Assembly: GCF_008692195.1 (NCBI RefSeq)
Contig: NZ_RXOM01000011.1
Span: 1-64,000 of the forward strand
Direction of reading: 5' to 3'
Length of the DNA: 64,000 nucleotides
From: Salegentibacter sp. R32
Lineage (GTDB): Bacteria; Bacteroidota; Bacteroidia; Flavobacteriales; Flavobacteriaceae
Position 1 is the first letter of the stretch; every line of letters starts with the position of its first letter. A program made the position numbers and the translations under genes. Positions 49,501-58,150 of this stretch are shown here, piece by piece. The notes below the pieces were generated by a model. The model saw only the letters and a program-made list of their open reading frames with translations. It ran no database searches and had not been told where the DNA came from.

Positions 49501-52073
49501 CCGCTCAGGAAATGAAACGTCTCGGTATTGTCCAAAAACCGATGATCCTTGCCCTGAAAGCTAATATCAATCAAATTGCGGAAACCTATCGCAAAGCCTA
49601 TCCCCATGCCAGGATATTGTCCCCGGGGCAAAATGATTTCACCCCAGCTAAAAGGCTGCGCTTATTCCACGAAATCAAAAACAACAACTGGGATTGTATC
49701 ATCCTGACCCATGACCAGTTCGGTAAAATACCACAGTCTCCGGAAATGCAGCAACAGATCTTCCAGACGGAACTGGATCATATCCAGCGTGACCTGAATA
49801 CTGTCAGGGAGTTGGGCGGGGCGATTTCCAAAAAGATGCTCAAAGGACTGGAAATACGAAAAAACAACCTCGAAGGAAAATTAAAAACGGTACTCAAAGA
49901 CATTGAAGAAAAGAAAGATACGGGCATCAACTTTAAGGAAATGGGTGTTGACCATTTGTTTGTGGACGAATCCCATAAATTCAAAAACCTGACCTTTACC
50001 ACACGTCATAACCGAGTGGCCGGACTGGGGAATATGGCGGGAAGCCAAAAGGCGCTCAACATGCTTTTTGCCGTGCGCACCTTGCAGGAACGCTTCAATT
50101 CCGATCTCTGTGTGACCTTCTTATCAGGCACACCGATTTCCAACAGCCTGACGGAAATGTACCTTCTTTTTAAATACCTGCGACCTAAAGAAATGGAACG
50201 TCAGCGTATTGAAAATTTTGACGGATGGGCAGCGGTATTTGCCCGTAAAACCACGGACTTTGAGTTTAGTGTCACCAATGAGATCATTGCCAAAGAACGC
50301 TTCCGTCATTTTATCAAAGTTCCTGAACTGGCTTTGTTCTATAACGAGATTACCGATTACAAAACCGCCAGGCACATCAACCTGGATAAACCGGAACTGA
50401 GTGAAACCCTGGTCAATATTCCGCCTACACCGCAGCAATCGGTCTTTATAAAAAACCTAATGCAATTTGCCAAGACCGGTAATGGAGAACTGATCGGGCG
50501 TGGCAGGCTGACCCCGGAAGAAGATAAAGGGCGTATGCTTATAGCAACCAATTACGCCAAGAAAATGGCAGCGGATATGCGATTGGTAGATGACTGGAAA
50601 TACGGAGACCACCCGGATAACAAGGTGAATACCGCCGCAAAAAAGATTGCTGAAATTTATCACCACACCCAACCTCATAAAGGGACGCAGATTGTTTTTT
50701 CGGATATAGGGACACCCAAACAGGATCGGTTTAATATTTATGATACCCTGAAGGAAAAACTGGTGAGGGATTTTCATATCCCTGCCACGGAAGTCACTTT
50801 TATTCACGACTGGACGGATCGCAAGAAACCGGAACTTTTCCGTAAGATGAACCGGGGTGAAATCCGCATCCTGCTCGGAAGTACGGAAAAAGCGGGAACC
50901 GGTTTGAATGTACAGGAGCGTGTGGTGGCGATGCACCATTTGGATATTCCCTGGAAGCCTTCGGAACTGGAACAGCGCAACGGCCGTGGGGCACGACAAG
51001 GTAACCGTATTGCCAAAGAATATTATGGCAATCAGGTACAGAATTTTGTCTATGCCGTGGAGCAATCATTGGACAACTACAAGTTCAACCTGCTTAAAAA
51101 CAAGCAGACGTTCATTTCCCAAATGAAGAACAGCGAACTCAATGTCCGTACCATTGATGAAGGGGCTGTAGATGAAAAAAGCGGCATGAACTTCTCCGAA
51201 TACATTGCCATCCTTTCAGGGGACACTTCCCTTCTGGAAAAAAGCAAACTGGAAAAAAAAGTGACGGTGATGGAAAGCCTGAAACATTCCCATTTCCGGG
51301 AACTCACCCGGCATAAATACCAGTTGGAAAAACTGCAAAACGATCATGCTTCTACTGAAAAAACACTCGGAAAGCTCTCTGCCGATGCAACCGTGTATAA
51401 AGACCGTCTCCAAATGACCAAGGAAGGTACTAAAGCCAACCCTATTCAATTGAAAGGGAAAACGGGTCGGGACAGTGAAGCTATAGGCAAACATATTATC
51501 CAGTTGTATCAAAACTGGAAGCCACAAGCCGGGCAGCACGAAGAAAAAATTGGTAACCTGTACGGTTTTCGGTTATACATCCGCAGGCAACAGGAAGCCT
51601 ATGAAGAAAATGGATTGTTTGAATACAGGTATTCCAATAGTTTCTATGCGCAAAGGGAAAGTGAGGGAATCAAATACACCTACAATAACGGGTTACCCAA
51701 TACGGATAATCCGAAGCTGGCAGCACGACATTTTTTAAATGCCATTGACCGGGTGGAGCATCTTAAAGAGCGGTATGAACGGAACCTTTCCGATCTGAAG
51801 ACAGAACTTCCCAAGATTGAAAAACTGACTACCAAACCTTTTACAAAAGAAAGCGAGCTGCGGGAGCTGAAAACGGAACTAGCTAATCTGGAACGGCAGA
51901 TCGCTATTAAAATTCAGGAAAACCAGTTAAAAAAGCACCAACCCAATGAACCGGATGAAGAACAAACCCCGGTTATCAAACTCGGGGAACATCAAACCAA
52001 CGGTCATGCCGTGAAGGAAACCGTGGTAGCTGCTTCGGCATCGGAGCGTCCCCGTAGCAGGATGCGATTGTAA
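46551..52073 (+). CDS. Giant N6-adenine methylase/SNF2-type helicase fusion
   Basis: About 1840 residues. The N-terminal third has a Rossmann methylase with YEPSAGSGVF and a variant catalytic motif NIPFGNF (about 199-205; canonical N-P-P-F/Y). The helicase part carries HEVGLGKTLTM (about 970), FVDESHKFKN (about 1138), FLSGTPISNS, and late STEKAGTGLNVQE with EQRNGRGARQGN as motifs V-VI. The C-terminus is coiled and charged. Such proteins travel with conjugative elements and are thought to modify or protect transferred DNA; activity is unproven, and the Pro-to-Ile change in the motif may affect it. ATG 46551 is chosen; GTG 46545 is an alternative. Confidence 0.9.
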   Translation: MAYNISEKLQDNIRAIQIALNHQDGKELSPDDVSNLKKFSGFGGIKAILYPYGTQEEWSANGATKEDLKHHAGIMELHDLLKENYTETQYRNIISSLCNSVLTAFYTPQVVPETLYTVLAAQNLHPKRLYEPSAGSGVFISEAVRAFPELEQITAVEKDTLSGLVLSAINGTLPVPAETHITGFEETPVTENSSYDLMVSNIPFGNFSVYDEVYPDKALSGKIHNYFFAKGLDKLADGGLMAYITTDAFLNSPSNQKAREYLFEKADFISLSVMPDNLMKDTGNTEAPNHLLIVQKNATKETLSEEETLLVTTVSLENEYGTYHSNSYIQQHRDIITGNTLQPGKNQYGQAHETVWQQGDLNDIREKLGQTITEGFNTRLNRERYFQSQSLPIEKQEFGGRKLTYLPMPENKAETVSVQLGLFDTAPAEQINRAIAYINPLDATVVRKESARLISTIRTTDKPTHESIVLLAAKQQKSNRYLYKLYSNVKEIDHFSANWMDARLLGHELQNLSGELQGFGHAFTYEGDQTLEGVFQLNGRAARPFTNIHPFHKEGTLIVYQGQVGTLSEIDNDFKNAVFQPLGMQTDKRFYEHYITLRDEYLKISEKETTRTPVPQTERDELNQRYDQFISQYGQLNSQGNRRRILEDTAFGLTMLSSLERREGEHFVKSDMLTSTAQVSVKRFVTDDPIEALAHSLNDTGKVDIGFIGAAMGLKEPETIARLGEHIYLNPVSKDWETADQFLSGNVVEKLRQAKQQTATENDIPQAERSLTALEKVQPERIPFELLDFNLGERWIPVSYYERFAAELFEQHTDINYFPSLDAFKVTTGMNTKIAREFAVTPKSGRTTYGYTLLEHALENTTPFFTYEVSVGDGKSIRVPDNEAIQLAHQKIDQIRNGFIDWLKELPDTDKKHIENLYNDTFNCYVLREFDGSHLNFPGLDKKALGIEDLYSSQKNAAWRIIQNRGALIDHEVGLGKTLTMIVSAQEMKRLGIVQKPMILALKANINQIAETYRKAYPHARILSPGQNDFTPAKRLRLFHEIKNNNWDCIILTHDQFGKIPQSPEMQQQIFQTELDHIQRDLNTVRELGGAISKKMLKGLEIRKNNLEGKLKTVLKDIEEKKDTGINFKEMGVDHLFVDESHKFKNLTFTTRHNRVAGLGNMAGSQKALNMLFAVRTLQERFNSDLCVTFLSGTPISNSLTEMYLLFKYLRPKEMERQRIENFDGWAAVFARKTTDFEFSVTNEIIAKERFRHFIKVPELALFYNEITDYKTARHINLDKPELSETLVNIPPTPQQSVFIKNLMQFAKTGNGELIGRGRLTPEEDKGRMLIATNYAKKMAADMRLVDDWKYGDHPDNKVNTAAKKIAEIYHHTQPHKGTQIVFSDIGTPKQDRFNIYDTLKEKLVRDFHIPATEVTFIHDWTDRKKPELFRKMNRGEIRILLGSTEKAGTGLNVQERVVAMHHLDIPWKPSELEQRNGRGARQGNRIAKEYYGNQVQNFVYAVEQSLDNYKFNLLKNKQTFISQMKNSELNVRTIDEGAVDEKSGMNFSEYIAILSGDTSLLEKSKLEKKVTVMESLKHSHFRELTRHKYQLEKLQNDHASTEKTLGKLSADATVYKDRLQMTKEGTKANPIQLKGKTGRDSEAIGKHIIQLYQNWKPQAGQHEEKIGNLYGFRLYIRRQQEAYEENGLFEYRYSNSFYAQRESEGIKYTYNNGLPNTDNPKLAARHFLNAIDRVEHLKERYERNLSDLKTELPKIEKLTTKPFTKESELRELKTELANLERQIAIKIQENQLKKHQPNEPDEEQTPVIKLGEHQTNGHAVKETVVAASASERPRSRMRL

Positions 52074-52091
52074 CATTTAAAAAAGAAACGT

Positions 52092-52406
52092 ATGGCAAAT
52101 AGTGTATATCAGGTCAATAAAGGAATTAACCGCAGTATCGAATTTAAGGGATTAAAAGCCCAATATATCTGGTATTTGGGGGGCGGTGTGGTGGGATTGC
52201 TCATCGTATTTGCCATCATGTATATCATCGGCCTGCCCACACTGGTATGCATCGGTGTTATTCTCGGCTCAGGCACCTTGCTAGTGATGAAGATCTACCG
52301 GATGAGCCATCAATACGGAGAACACGGACTTATGAAAACTCTGGCACGAAAACAGGTTCCCAAAGCGATCCGTTCCAGAAGCCGCAGGGCTTTTTTAAAA
52401 CGATAA
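52092..52406 (+). CDS. traF: TraF, DUF4133 conjugal transfer protein
   Basis: 104 residues. YQVNKGINRSIEFKGLKAQY at the start is the family hallmark; two membrane helices follow (GGGVVGLLIVFAIMYIIGL and VCIGVILGSGTLLVM), then a basic tail. VirB3-like inner-membrane component. traG starts 36 bp later. Confidence 0.92.
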   Translation: MANSVYQVNKGINRSIEFKGLKAQYIWYLGGGVVGLLIVFAIMYIIGLPTLVCIGVILGSGTLLVMKIYRMSHQYGEHGLMKTLARKQVPKAIRSRSRRAFLKR

Positions 52407-52441
52407 AAAAATTAAATAATAACTCGGTAAATACTATAAGA

Positions 52442-54910
52442 ATGGAAAAAATGTTGGATGACCTATTACCGATTATGGATGTGGAACACGACTGCATCCT
52501 AAGCAAACAAGGCGATGTCACCGTAGTGTTTAAAGCAGACCTGCCGGAGATCTTTACCCTTTCCGATCAGGAATATGAAGCTTTTCATCAGGCCTGGGTA
52601 AAAGCCATTAAGGTATTGCCCAAATTCAGCATACTGCATAAGCAGGATTGGTTTTTGCAAACCGGGCATCAACCTGATTTCGCAAAAGCGGATACCAGCT
52701 TTTTAAGCCGGGCAAGTGAGCGGTTTTTTAATGAACGCCCCTTTCTGGATCATAGCTGTTATATCCTGCTGACCAAAAAACCGGATAACCGGAAAACCGC
52801 AACTTCTGCCTATTCCAGCCTGCTGCGCAGAAGTATCGTCCCGGAAGAAACCTTGAAGCCCTCCCTCTTACAGGATTTTCTGGACGCTGCCGGTCAGTTT
52901 CAGCGTATCATGGAAGATAGTGGTTTTGTAAAACTGACCCGGTTACGGGAAAGTGAACTTTGGAGCGGCAAACGCACAATGGGCATTATTGAAAAGTACT
53001 GCTACCCGTCCGAGCGCAATGACCAGTATCTCATGGGAGACATTAATTTCCAGGAAGGTTTACAGGTAGGTTCAAAGCATTGCCAACTTTACACCCTGGG
53101 GGATGCTGCCGACCTTCCGGCACTTTGCGGTAGCCGGATCAATTACGATAAGTACAGTACGGACAAAACCAAATTCAGTATCGGCTTTGCCTCTACGCTG
53201 GGTCAATTACTGCCCTGTAATCATATTTACAATCAGTACCTGTTTATCGAGGATGCCCAGAAGACGATTACTAAGCTGGAATCCAAAAGATTGAGGTTGC
53301 AATCCCTGTCCGCTTACAGCAGGGAAAATATGATTGCCCGTGATGCGACCAATGATTTTTTAAATGAAGCCATCAGTCAGCAACGCCTTCCGGTAAAAGC
53401 CCATTTTAATGTATTGGTATGGACGGAAGATAAGGAAGAACTCAAAGACCTGAAAAACAAAGTATCCTCCGCACTGGCACAAATGGATGCGGTTGCCAAA
53501 CAAGAAACCATCGGTGCCCCTCAGATATTTTGGGCAGGCATTCCCGGCAATGCCGCTGATTTTCCGATGAACGATACCTTCGACACCTTTGCAGAGCAGG
53601 CGACCTGTTTTCTGAATCTGGAAACGGGCTACCGTACTTCCTTAAGTCCTGTTGGTATCCGTTTGGGAGATCGGATGACGGGCAAACCCGTGCATGTGGA
53701 TATTAGCGATGAACCCATGAAAATGGGGATTTGTACCAACCGGAACAAGTTTATACTAGGCCCCTCAGGGAGCGGAAAATCCTTTTTTACCAATCATATG
53801 GTACGCAGCTATTACGAGCAGGGAACCCATATTGTACTGGTGGATGTGGGACATAGCTATAAAGGCTTGTGTGATATGGTCAACGGCTACTATTTCACCT
53901 ACAGTGAAGAAAACCCAATCCGTTTCAACCCCTTCTTTATCGGGGAGGGTGACAACCTGGATACGGAAAAGAAAGAAAGTATCAAAACACTGCTGCTCGC
54001 CCTTTGGAAAAAGGATGATGAAGCCTTTAAACGCAGTGAGTATGTGGCACTTTCCAATGCCATTACAGGATACTACCAGCACCTTGAGAAGAATCCATCG
54101 GTGTTTCCTTGTTTCAATAGCTTTTATGAATTCCTGCGGGATGAGTATGTAGCGGTACTTCAACAGGATCGGGTAAAAGACCGGGATTTTGATATTGATA
54201 ATTTCCTGTATGTACTCCGCCCGTATTATCTGGGCGGGGAATTTGATTACCTGCTCAATGCTACGGAAAACCTGAACCTTTTACAGGAGCGCTTTATCGT
54301 GTTTGAACTGGACAATATCAAAGATCATCCCATCCTCTTCCCGGTAGTGACCATCATTATCATGGAAGTCTTCATCAACAAGATGCGCAAAATGAAAGGC
54401 ATCCGAAAGATGATCTTAATTGAAGAAGCATGGAAAGCCCTGATGAAAGAAGGTTTTGCGGAATACATCAAATACCTCTTTAAAACGGTACGGAAATTCT
54501 TTGGCGAGGCTATCGTAGTGACCCAGGAAGTAGAAGATATTATTTCTTCCCCGGTGGTCAAGCAGGCAATCATCAATAACAGCGATTGTAAAATACTGCT
54601 CGACCAGAGCAAGTACCAAAACAAATTTGACCAGATACAGGAACTTTTAGGGTTAACGGAAAAAGAAAAAGCCCTCGTGTTATCGGTCAATAAAGCTAAT
54701 GACCCTTCCCGAAAATACAAAGAGGTCTTTATCAGTCTGGGTGGGATGCTCAGCAAGGTGTATCGCACCGAAGTGAGCGTGCAAGAATACCTGGCGTACA
54801 CCACCGAACAGACCGAAAAGGTAAAACTGATGGAATATGCGGCAAAATTTGGAGGGGACATCCGCAAGGGCATTGCTGCAATGGCGGAAGATCTAAAACT
54901 TAAAAAATGA
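52442..54910 (+). CDS. traG: TraG, VirB4-type conjugation ATPase
   Basis: 822 residues from the ATG at 52442, which follows traF; longer readings would run back through traF in another frame. MEKMLDDLLPIMDVEHDCIL begins the conserved N-terminus. Walker A is LGPSGSGKSFF and Walker B MILIEEAWKALM; VTQEVEDIISSPVVKQAIIN follows, as in VirB4 motors. It powers assembly of the secretion channel. Next gene 6 bp away. Confidence 0.94.
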   Translation: MEKMLDDLLPIMDVEHDCILSKQGDVTVVFKADLPEIFTLSDQEYEAFHQAWVKAIKVLPKFSILHKQDWFLQTGHQPDFAKADTSFLSRASERFFNERPFLDHSCYILLTKKPDNRKTATSAYSSLLRRSIVPEETLKPSLLQDFLDAAGQFQRIMEDSGFVKLTRLRESELWSGKRTMGIIEKYCYPSERNDQYLMGDINFQEGLQVGSKHCQLYTLGDAADLPALCGSRINYDKYSTDKTKFSIGFASTLGQLLPCNHIYNQYLFIEDAQKTITKLESKRLRLQSLSAYSRENMIARDATNDFLNEAISQQRLPVKAHFNVLVWTEDKEELKDLKNKVSSALAQMDAVAKQETIGAPQIFWAGIPGNAADFPMNDTFDTFAEQATCFLNLETGYRTSLSPVGIRLGDRMTGKPVHVDISDEPMKMGICTNRNKFILGPSGSGKSFFTNHMVRSYYEQGTHIVLVDVGHSYKGLCDMVNGYYFTYSEENPIRFNPFFIGEGDNLDTEKKESIKTLLLALWKKDDEAFKRSEYVALSNAITGYYQHLEKNPSVFPCFNSFYEFLRDEYVAVLQQDRVKDRDFDIDNFLYVLRPYYLGGEFDYLLNATENLNLLQERFIVFELDNIKDHPILFPVVTIIIMEVFINKMRKMKGIRKMILIEEAWKALMKEGFAEYIKYLFKTVRKFFGEAIVVTQEVEDIISSPVVKQAIINNSDCKILLDQSKYQNKFDQIQELLGLTEKEKALVLSVNKANDPSRKYKEVFISLGGMLSKVYRTEVSVQEYLAYTTEQTEKVKLMEYAAKFGGDIRKGIAAMAEDLKLKK

Positions 54911-54916
54911 TGAACC

Positions 54917-55606
54917 ATGAAAAAATATGCAAGAATGTTACTGCTTGCCCTTTGTATCTCCTTTACGGTACTACCGGTACAACAGGCGAATGCCACCCCG
55001 ATAGCCATTCTGGAAATCATCAAAGCAGGTATCAAAAAAGTAATCAAAGCAGTGGATTTAAAAATCCAGCGTTTACAGAACAAGACCATCTGGTTACAGA
55101 ATGCCCAGAAGACTTTGGAAAACACGCTTTCCAAACTCAAACTGGATGAGATTTCCGAGTGGACGGAAAAACAAAAAGAGCAATACCAGGAGTATTATGA
55201 AGAGCTTGCTAAGGTAAAAGCGATTATTTCCTATTACCAGCGTATCCGGGATATTACCCAAAAACAGGTTCGGCTGGTCAATGAATACCAACATGCCTGG
55301 CAGCTCATTCAGCAGGATGACCACTTTACCTCGGATGAGATTGAATATATGTCAGAGGTGTACTCCGGAATCCTGGAAGAAAGCCTGAACAACATCGACC
55401 AGATTACCCTGATCGTTCAATCCTTTACTACTACGATGAGTGATGCCAAACGTCTGGAGATCATCAACAATGCCGCTGATCAGGTTGATGCCAATTATGA
55501 TGACCTGATGCGCTTTAATCGACAGAATGTGTTGCTAAGCCTTTCCCGGGCAAAGACTTCCATTGAAGTGCAAACCGTGAAAAAATTATATGGACTTCCT
55601 CAATAA
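54917..55606 (+). CDS. Exported TraI-like protein, first of three tandem paralogues
   Basis: 229 residues. Signal peptide (MLLLALCISFTVLPVQQANA) then a long helical protein; a shared block reads SYYQRIRDITQKQVRLVNEY, followed by DEIEYMSEVYSGILEESLNN. The two next genes repeat the same pattern. It is probably a periplasmic, VirB5-like component of the transfer apparatus; the exact family name is uncertain. Confidence 0.8.
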   Translation: MKKYARMLLLALCISFTVLPVQQANATPIAILEIIKAGIKKVIKAVDLKIQRLQNKTIWLQNAQKTLENTLSKLKLDEISEWTEKQKEQYQEYYEELAKVKAIISYYQRIRDITQKQVRLVNEYQHAWQLIQQDDHFTSDEIEYMSEVYSGILEESLNNIDQITLIVQSFTTTMSDAKRLEIINNAADQVDANYDDLMRFNRQNVLLSLSRAKTSIEVQTVKKLYGLPQ

Positions 55607-55614
55607 CACGAACT

Positions 55615-56292
55615 ATGAAAAAGATAATTTTAATAGGATTCATGCTATTTATGGCAGCCGGAACCGTTGAGGCACAGACTTTTTCGGAGTGGTTCCGCCA
55701 GAAAAAGACACAGAAGAAATACCTGCTTCAGCAGATTGCCGCTTTACAGGTATATATAGGATATGCCCAAAAAGGCTATCGTATTGCCAAAGAGGGTTTG
55801 ACCACTATCGGCGGTTTTACCAAAGGGGAATTTGATCTGCACGGTGATTTTATAAACTCCTTAAGTACAATCAACCCTGAAATCAGACACTATGCAAAGG
55901 TAGCAGACATCATTGCCCTTCAAATACGCATTGTACAGGATTACGGGCAAACCTACGGACAACTTCACAATAGCGATGCTTTTACCGAAGCAGAACTCAG
56001 CTATATCGGGCGGGTTTTTACCCGGCTCTTGGAGGATTGTGAACAGGCACTGGATGAACTTATTGCGGTAACCACGGATGCCGAGTTGCAAATGGAAGAT
56101 AATGAGCGTATGAATCGCATCGACAAACTTTACTTGCGGATGCAGGACAATTTTACCTTCTCGCAAAGTTTCGGCAATGAAGCCAAGGTCATGGCAGCCG
56201 TTCGGATCATGGAATACCATGAAGTACAATACAGCAAAACACTCAGGAACCTTCAAAACGAAAACCCATTAAAAAGACAGGAATACTTATAG
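55615..56292 (+). CDS. Exported TraI-like protein, second tandem paralogue
   Basis: 225 residues with a signal peptide (IILIGFMLFMAAGTVEAQ). The shared block is ADIIALQIRIVQDYGQTYGQ, then ELSYIGRVFTRLLEDCEQAL, aligned with those in the genes on either side. Mostly helical and likely periplasmic. The next gene's signal-peptide coding sequence overlaps its 3' end. Confidence 0.8.
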   Translation: MKKIILIGFMLFMAAGTVEAQTFSEWFRQKKTQKKYLLQQIAALQVYIGYAQKGYRIAKEGLTTIGGFTKGEFDLHGDFINSLSTINPEIRHYAKVADIIALQIRIVQDYGQTYGQLHNSDAFTEAELSYIGRVFTRLLEDCEQALDELIAVTTDAELQMEDNERMNRIDKLYLRMQDNFTFSQSFGNEAKVMAAVRIMEYHEVQYSKTLRNLQNENPLKRQEYL

Positions 56293-56297
56293 GACTT

Positions 56298-56906
56298 GTG
56301 ATCTGCGGGCTCTTCTGCTCGTTTAGGGCATCAGCGCAATCCGCAGAGATACAACAGCTCTTGCTCAATGTAGAAAAACTGACCCAGTTCAAACAGATAT
56401 TGAGCGATATGAAAAAAGGCTACCAGATATTGGAAGGGGGTTACAATACCATCAAGGATATATCGGAAGGAAACTTTAGCCTGCACAAAGCTTTTTTGGA
56501 CGGGCTGATGGAAGTAAGCCCCACCGTTCGAAACTACAAACGTGTGGGTGATATTGTGAATTATCAGGTGATACTGGTCAGGGAATACCGGAATGCGTAT
56601 GACCGATTTCAAAGTGACGGGAATTTCAATCCGCAGGAACTGGCGTATCTCGGACGGGTGTATGATAACCTCTTTGATGAAAGCCTGCGAAATCTCGATG
56701 AATTACTGGTCATCATTACGGCAGGTAAAGCCCGTATGAGTGATGATGAACGTTTACAGGCTATTGACCGGATCTATGCCGAGATGCAGGACAAACTGAT
56801 GTTCCTCAGATACTTTAACAATAATACGACCATTCTTGCGGTGCAAAGGGCAAAAGAAAGAAACGATGCCCGCACCATCCGCAATACATATGGGATAAAC
56901 AATTAA
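56298..56906 (+). CDS. Exported TraI-like protein, third tandem paralogue, with problematic start
   Basis: 202 residues from the GTG at 56298, the first canonical start in the frame (open from 56223). That start truncates the signal peptide: the codons just before read KKTGILIGLV, and an ATT at 56268 would give MKKTGILIGLVICGLF ending at ASAQS, an ideal export signal. The mature part carries the shared block GDIVNYQVILVREYRNAYDR and ELAYLGRVYDNLFDESLRNL. Either ATT is used, or a former ATG has mutated. Confidence 0.75.
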   Translation: MICGLFCSFRASAQSAEIQQLLLNVEKLTQFKQILSDMKKGYQILEGGYNTIKDISEGNFSLHKAFLDGLMEVSPTVRNYKRVGDIVNYQVILVREYRNAYDRFQSDGNFNPQELAYLGRVYDNLFDESLRNLDELLVIITAGKARMSDDERLQAIDRIYAEMQDKLMFLRYFNNNTTILAVQRAKERNDARTIRNTYGINN

Positions 56907-56917
56907 AAATCAATAGT

Positions 56918-58132
56918 ATGGCAACATATAGAAAAACCGCATGGCTGGCGGTTATAGGATTGCTATTGCCTTTTATGGGCAGTGCACAGGGAATTGCCGG
57001 TGAGATGAACGGCTTGCATAGTGTATTGGAACAACTCTATGATGAAATGATGCCACTGTGCAGTCAGCTTATTGGTGTGGGACAGGCACTTGCGGGATTT
57101 GCCGCTATGTGGTATATCGCTTCCAGGGTCTGGGGACATTTGTCAAGAGCGGAACCTATCGACTTTTACCCGCTTTTCCGCCCGTTTGTTATCGGGTTTT
57201 GTGTGCTGATATTCCCTTCCGTTCTGGGATTGATCAACGGAATCATGAAACCAACAGTGACCGCTACCGCTTCGATGGTGGAAGGCTCCGACAGGGCAAT
57301 TGCGGTACTCTTGGAAAAGAAGGAAGAAGCCATCAAAAAAACGGATGTATGGCAGATGTATGTCGGTGAAAATGGTGATGGTGACCGGGACAGGTGGTAT
57401 AAATACACCCATGATAATGCCAGTCCTTCCGATGAAGGCTTTTTCGAAGGGATTGGCAACGACATCAAGTTTGCTATGTCCAAAGCCTCTTACAATTTCC
57501 GCAATTCGGTCAAGGAATGGATGAGTGAAGTACTGCGGGTACTGTTTGAAGCCGCAGCCTTATGTATCGATACGCTACGAACCTTTCAATTGGTGGTGCT
57601 TGCCATATTGGGGCCACTGGTATTTGGGATTGCCGTCTTTGAAGGATTCCAACATACCCTGACGGTTTGGATTGCCCGATACATCAATATTTTTCTCTGG
57701 CTTCCGGTAGCCAATATTTTCGGGAGCATTATCGGAAAAATCCAGGAGAAAATGCTGGAAATGGACATTGCCCAGGTACAGGATTACGGGGATACTTTTT
57801 TCAGCCGGACGGATATGGCATATCTGGTCTTTATGATCATTGGCATTGTGGGATACTTTACCGTGCCTTCGGTAGCGAATTACATCGTCCATGCGGGAGG
57901 TGGCGGTGCTTTGGGACAGAAAGTCACCAGTATCTTCAGCAGTTCCTCCAGGGCGGTTATGGGAGCAGCTACAGGCGGAGCCAGCATGGCGGCGGATGCC
58001 ATGGGCAATGCCGCCAGCCATATTTCCCAGAGCATGGCCAGCAATGGGACTACCAATCCTTATTTCAAGGATGGCAATTCGGATGGCGGTGGCTCCGGCT
58101 ATATGAATGACAAACTCAAAGGAAATTCTTAA
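56918..58132 (+). CDS. traJ: TraJ, VirB6-like conjugal transfer membrane protein
   Basis: 404 residues. N-terminal signal, a conserved start (MNGLHSVLEQLYDEMMPLCS), and several membrane helices (around 60-80, 88-106, 230-250 and 308-330), with LFRPFVIGFCVLIFPSVLGL and VLAILGPLVFGIAVFEGFQH. The Gly/Ser-rich C-terminus is typical. It forms part of the inner-membrane channel. It follows the third paralogue by 11 bp. Confidence 0.9.
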   Translation: MATYRKTAWLAVIGLLLPFMGSAQGIAGEMNGLHSVLEQLYDEMMPLCSQLIGVGQALAGFAAMWYIASRVWGHLSRAEPIDFYPLFRPFVIGFCVLIFPSVLGLINGIMKPTVTATASMVEGSDRAIAVLLEKKEEAIKKTDVWQMYVGENGDGDRDRWYKYTHDNASPSDEGFFEGIGNDIKFAMSKASYNFRNSVKEWMSEVLRVLFEAAALCIDTLRTFQLVVLAILGPLVFGIAVFEGFQHTLTVWIARYINIFLWLPVANIFGSIIGKIQEKMLEMDIAQVQDYGDTFFSRTDMAYLVFMIIGIVGYFTVPSVANYIVHAGGGGALGQKVTSIFSSSSRAVMGAATGGASMAADAMGNAASHISQSMASNGTTNPYFKDGNSDGGGSGYMNDKLKGNS

Positions 58133-58150
58133 CCCCAAAAAGGAGAAATC

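Noticed and set aside
48906-51539. Several long minus-strand open frames inside the methylase/helicase gene
   Set aside because: They are antisense shadows of a strongly supported coding frame and show no domain motifs of their own.
52247-52441. 65-codon N-terminal extension of TraG
   Set aside because: It overlaps traF in another frame; the conserved TraG start begins at the ATG at 52442.
54325-55140. 271-codon minus-strand frame opposite traG and the next gene
   Set aside because: It spans the junction of two well-supported plus-strand genes and has no recognisable domain.
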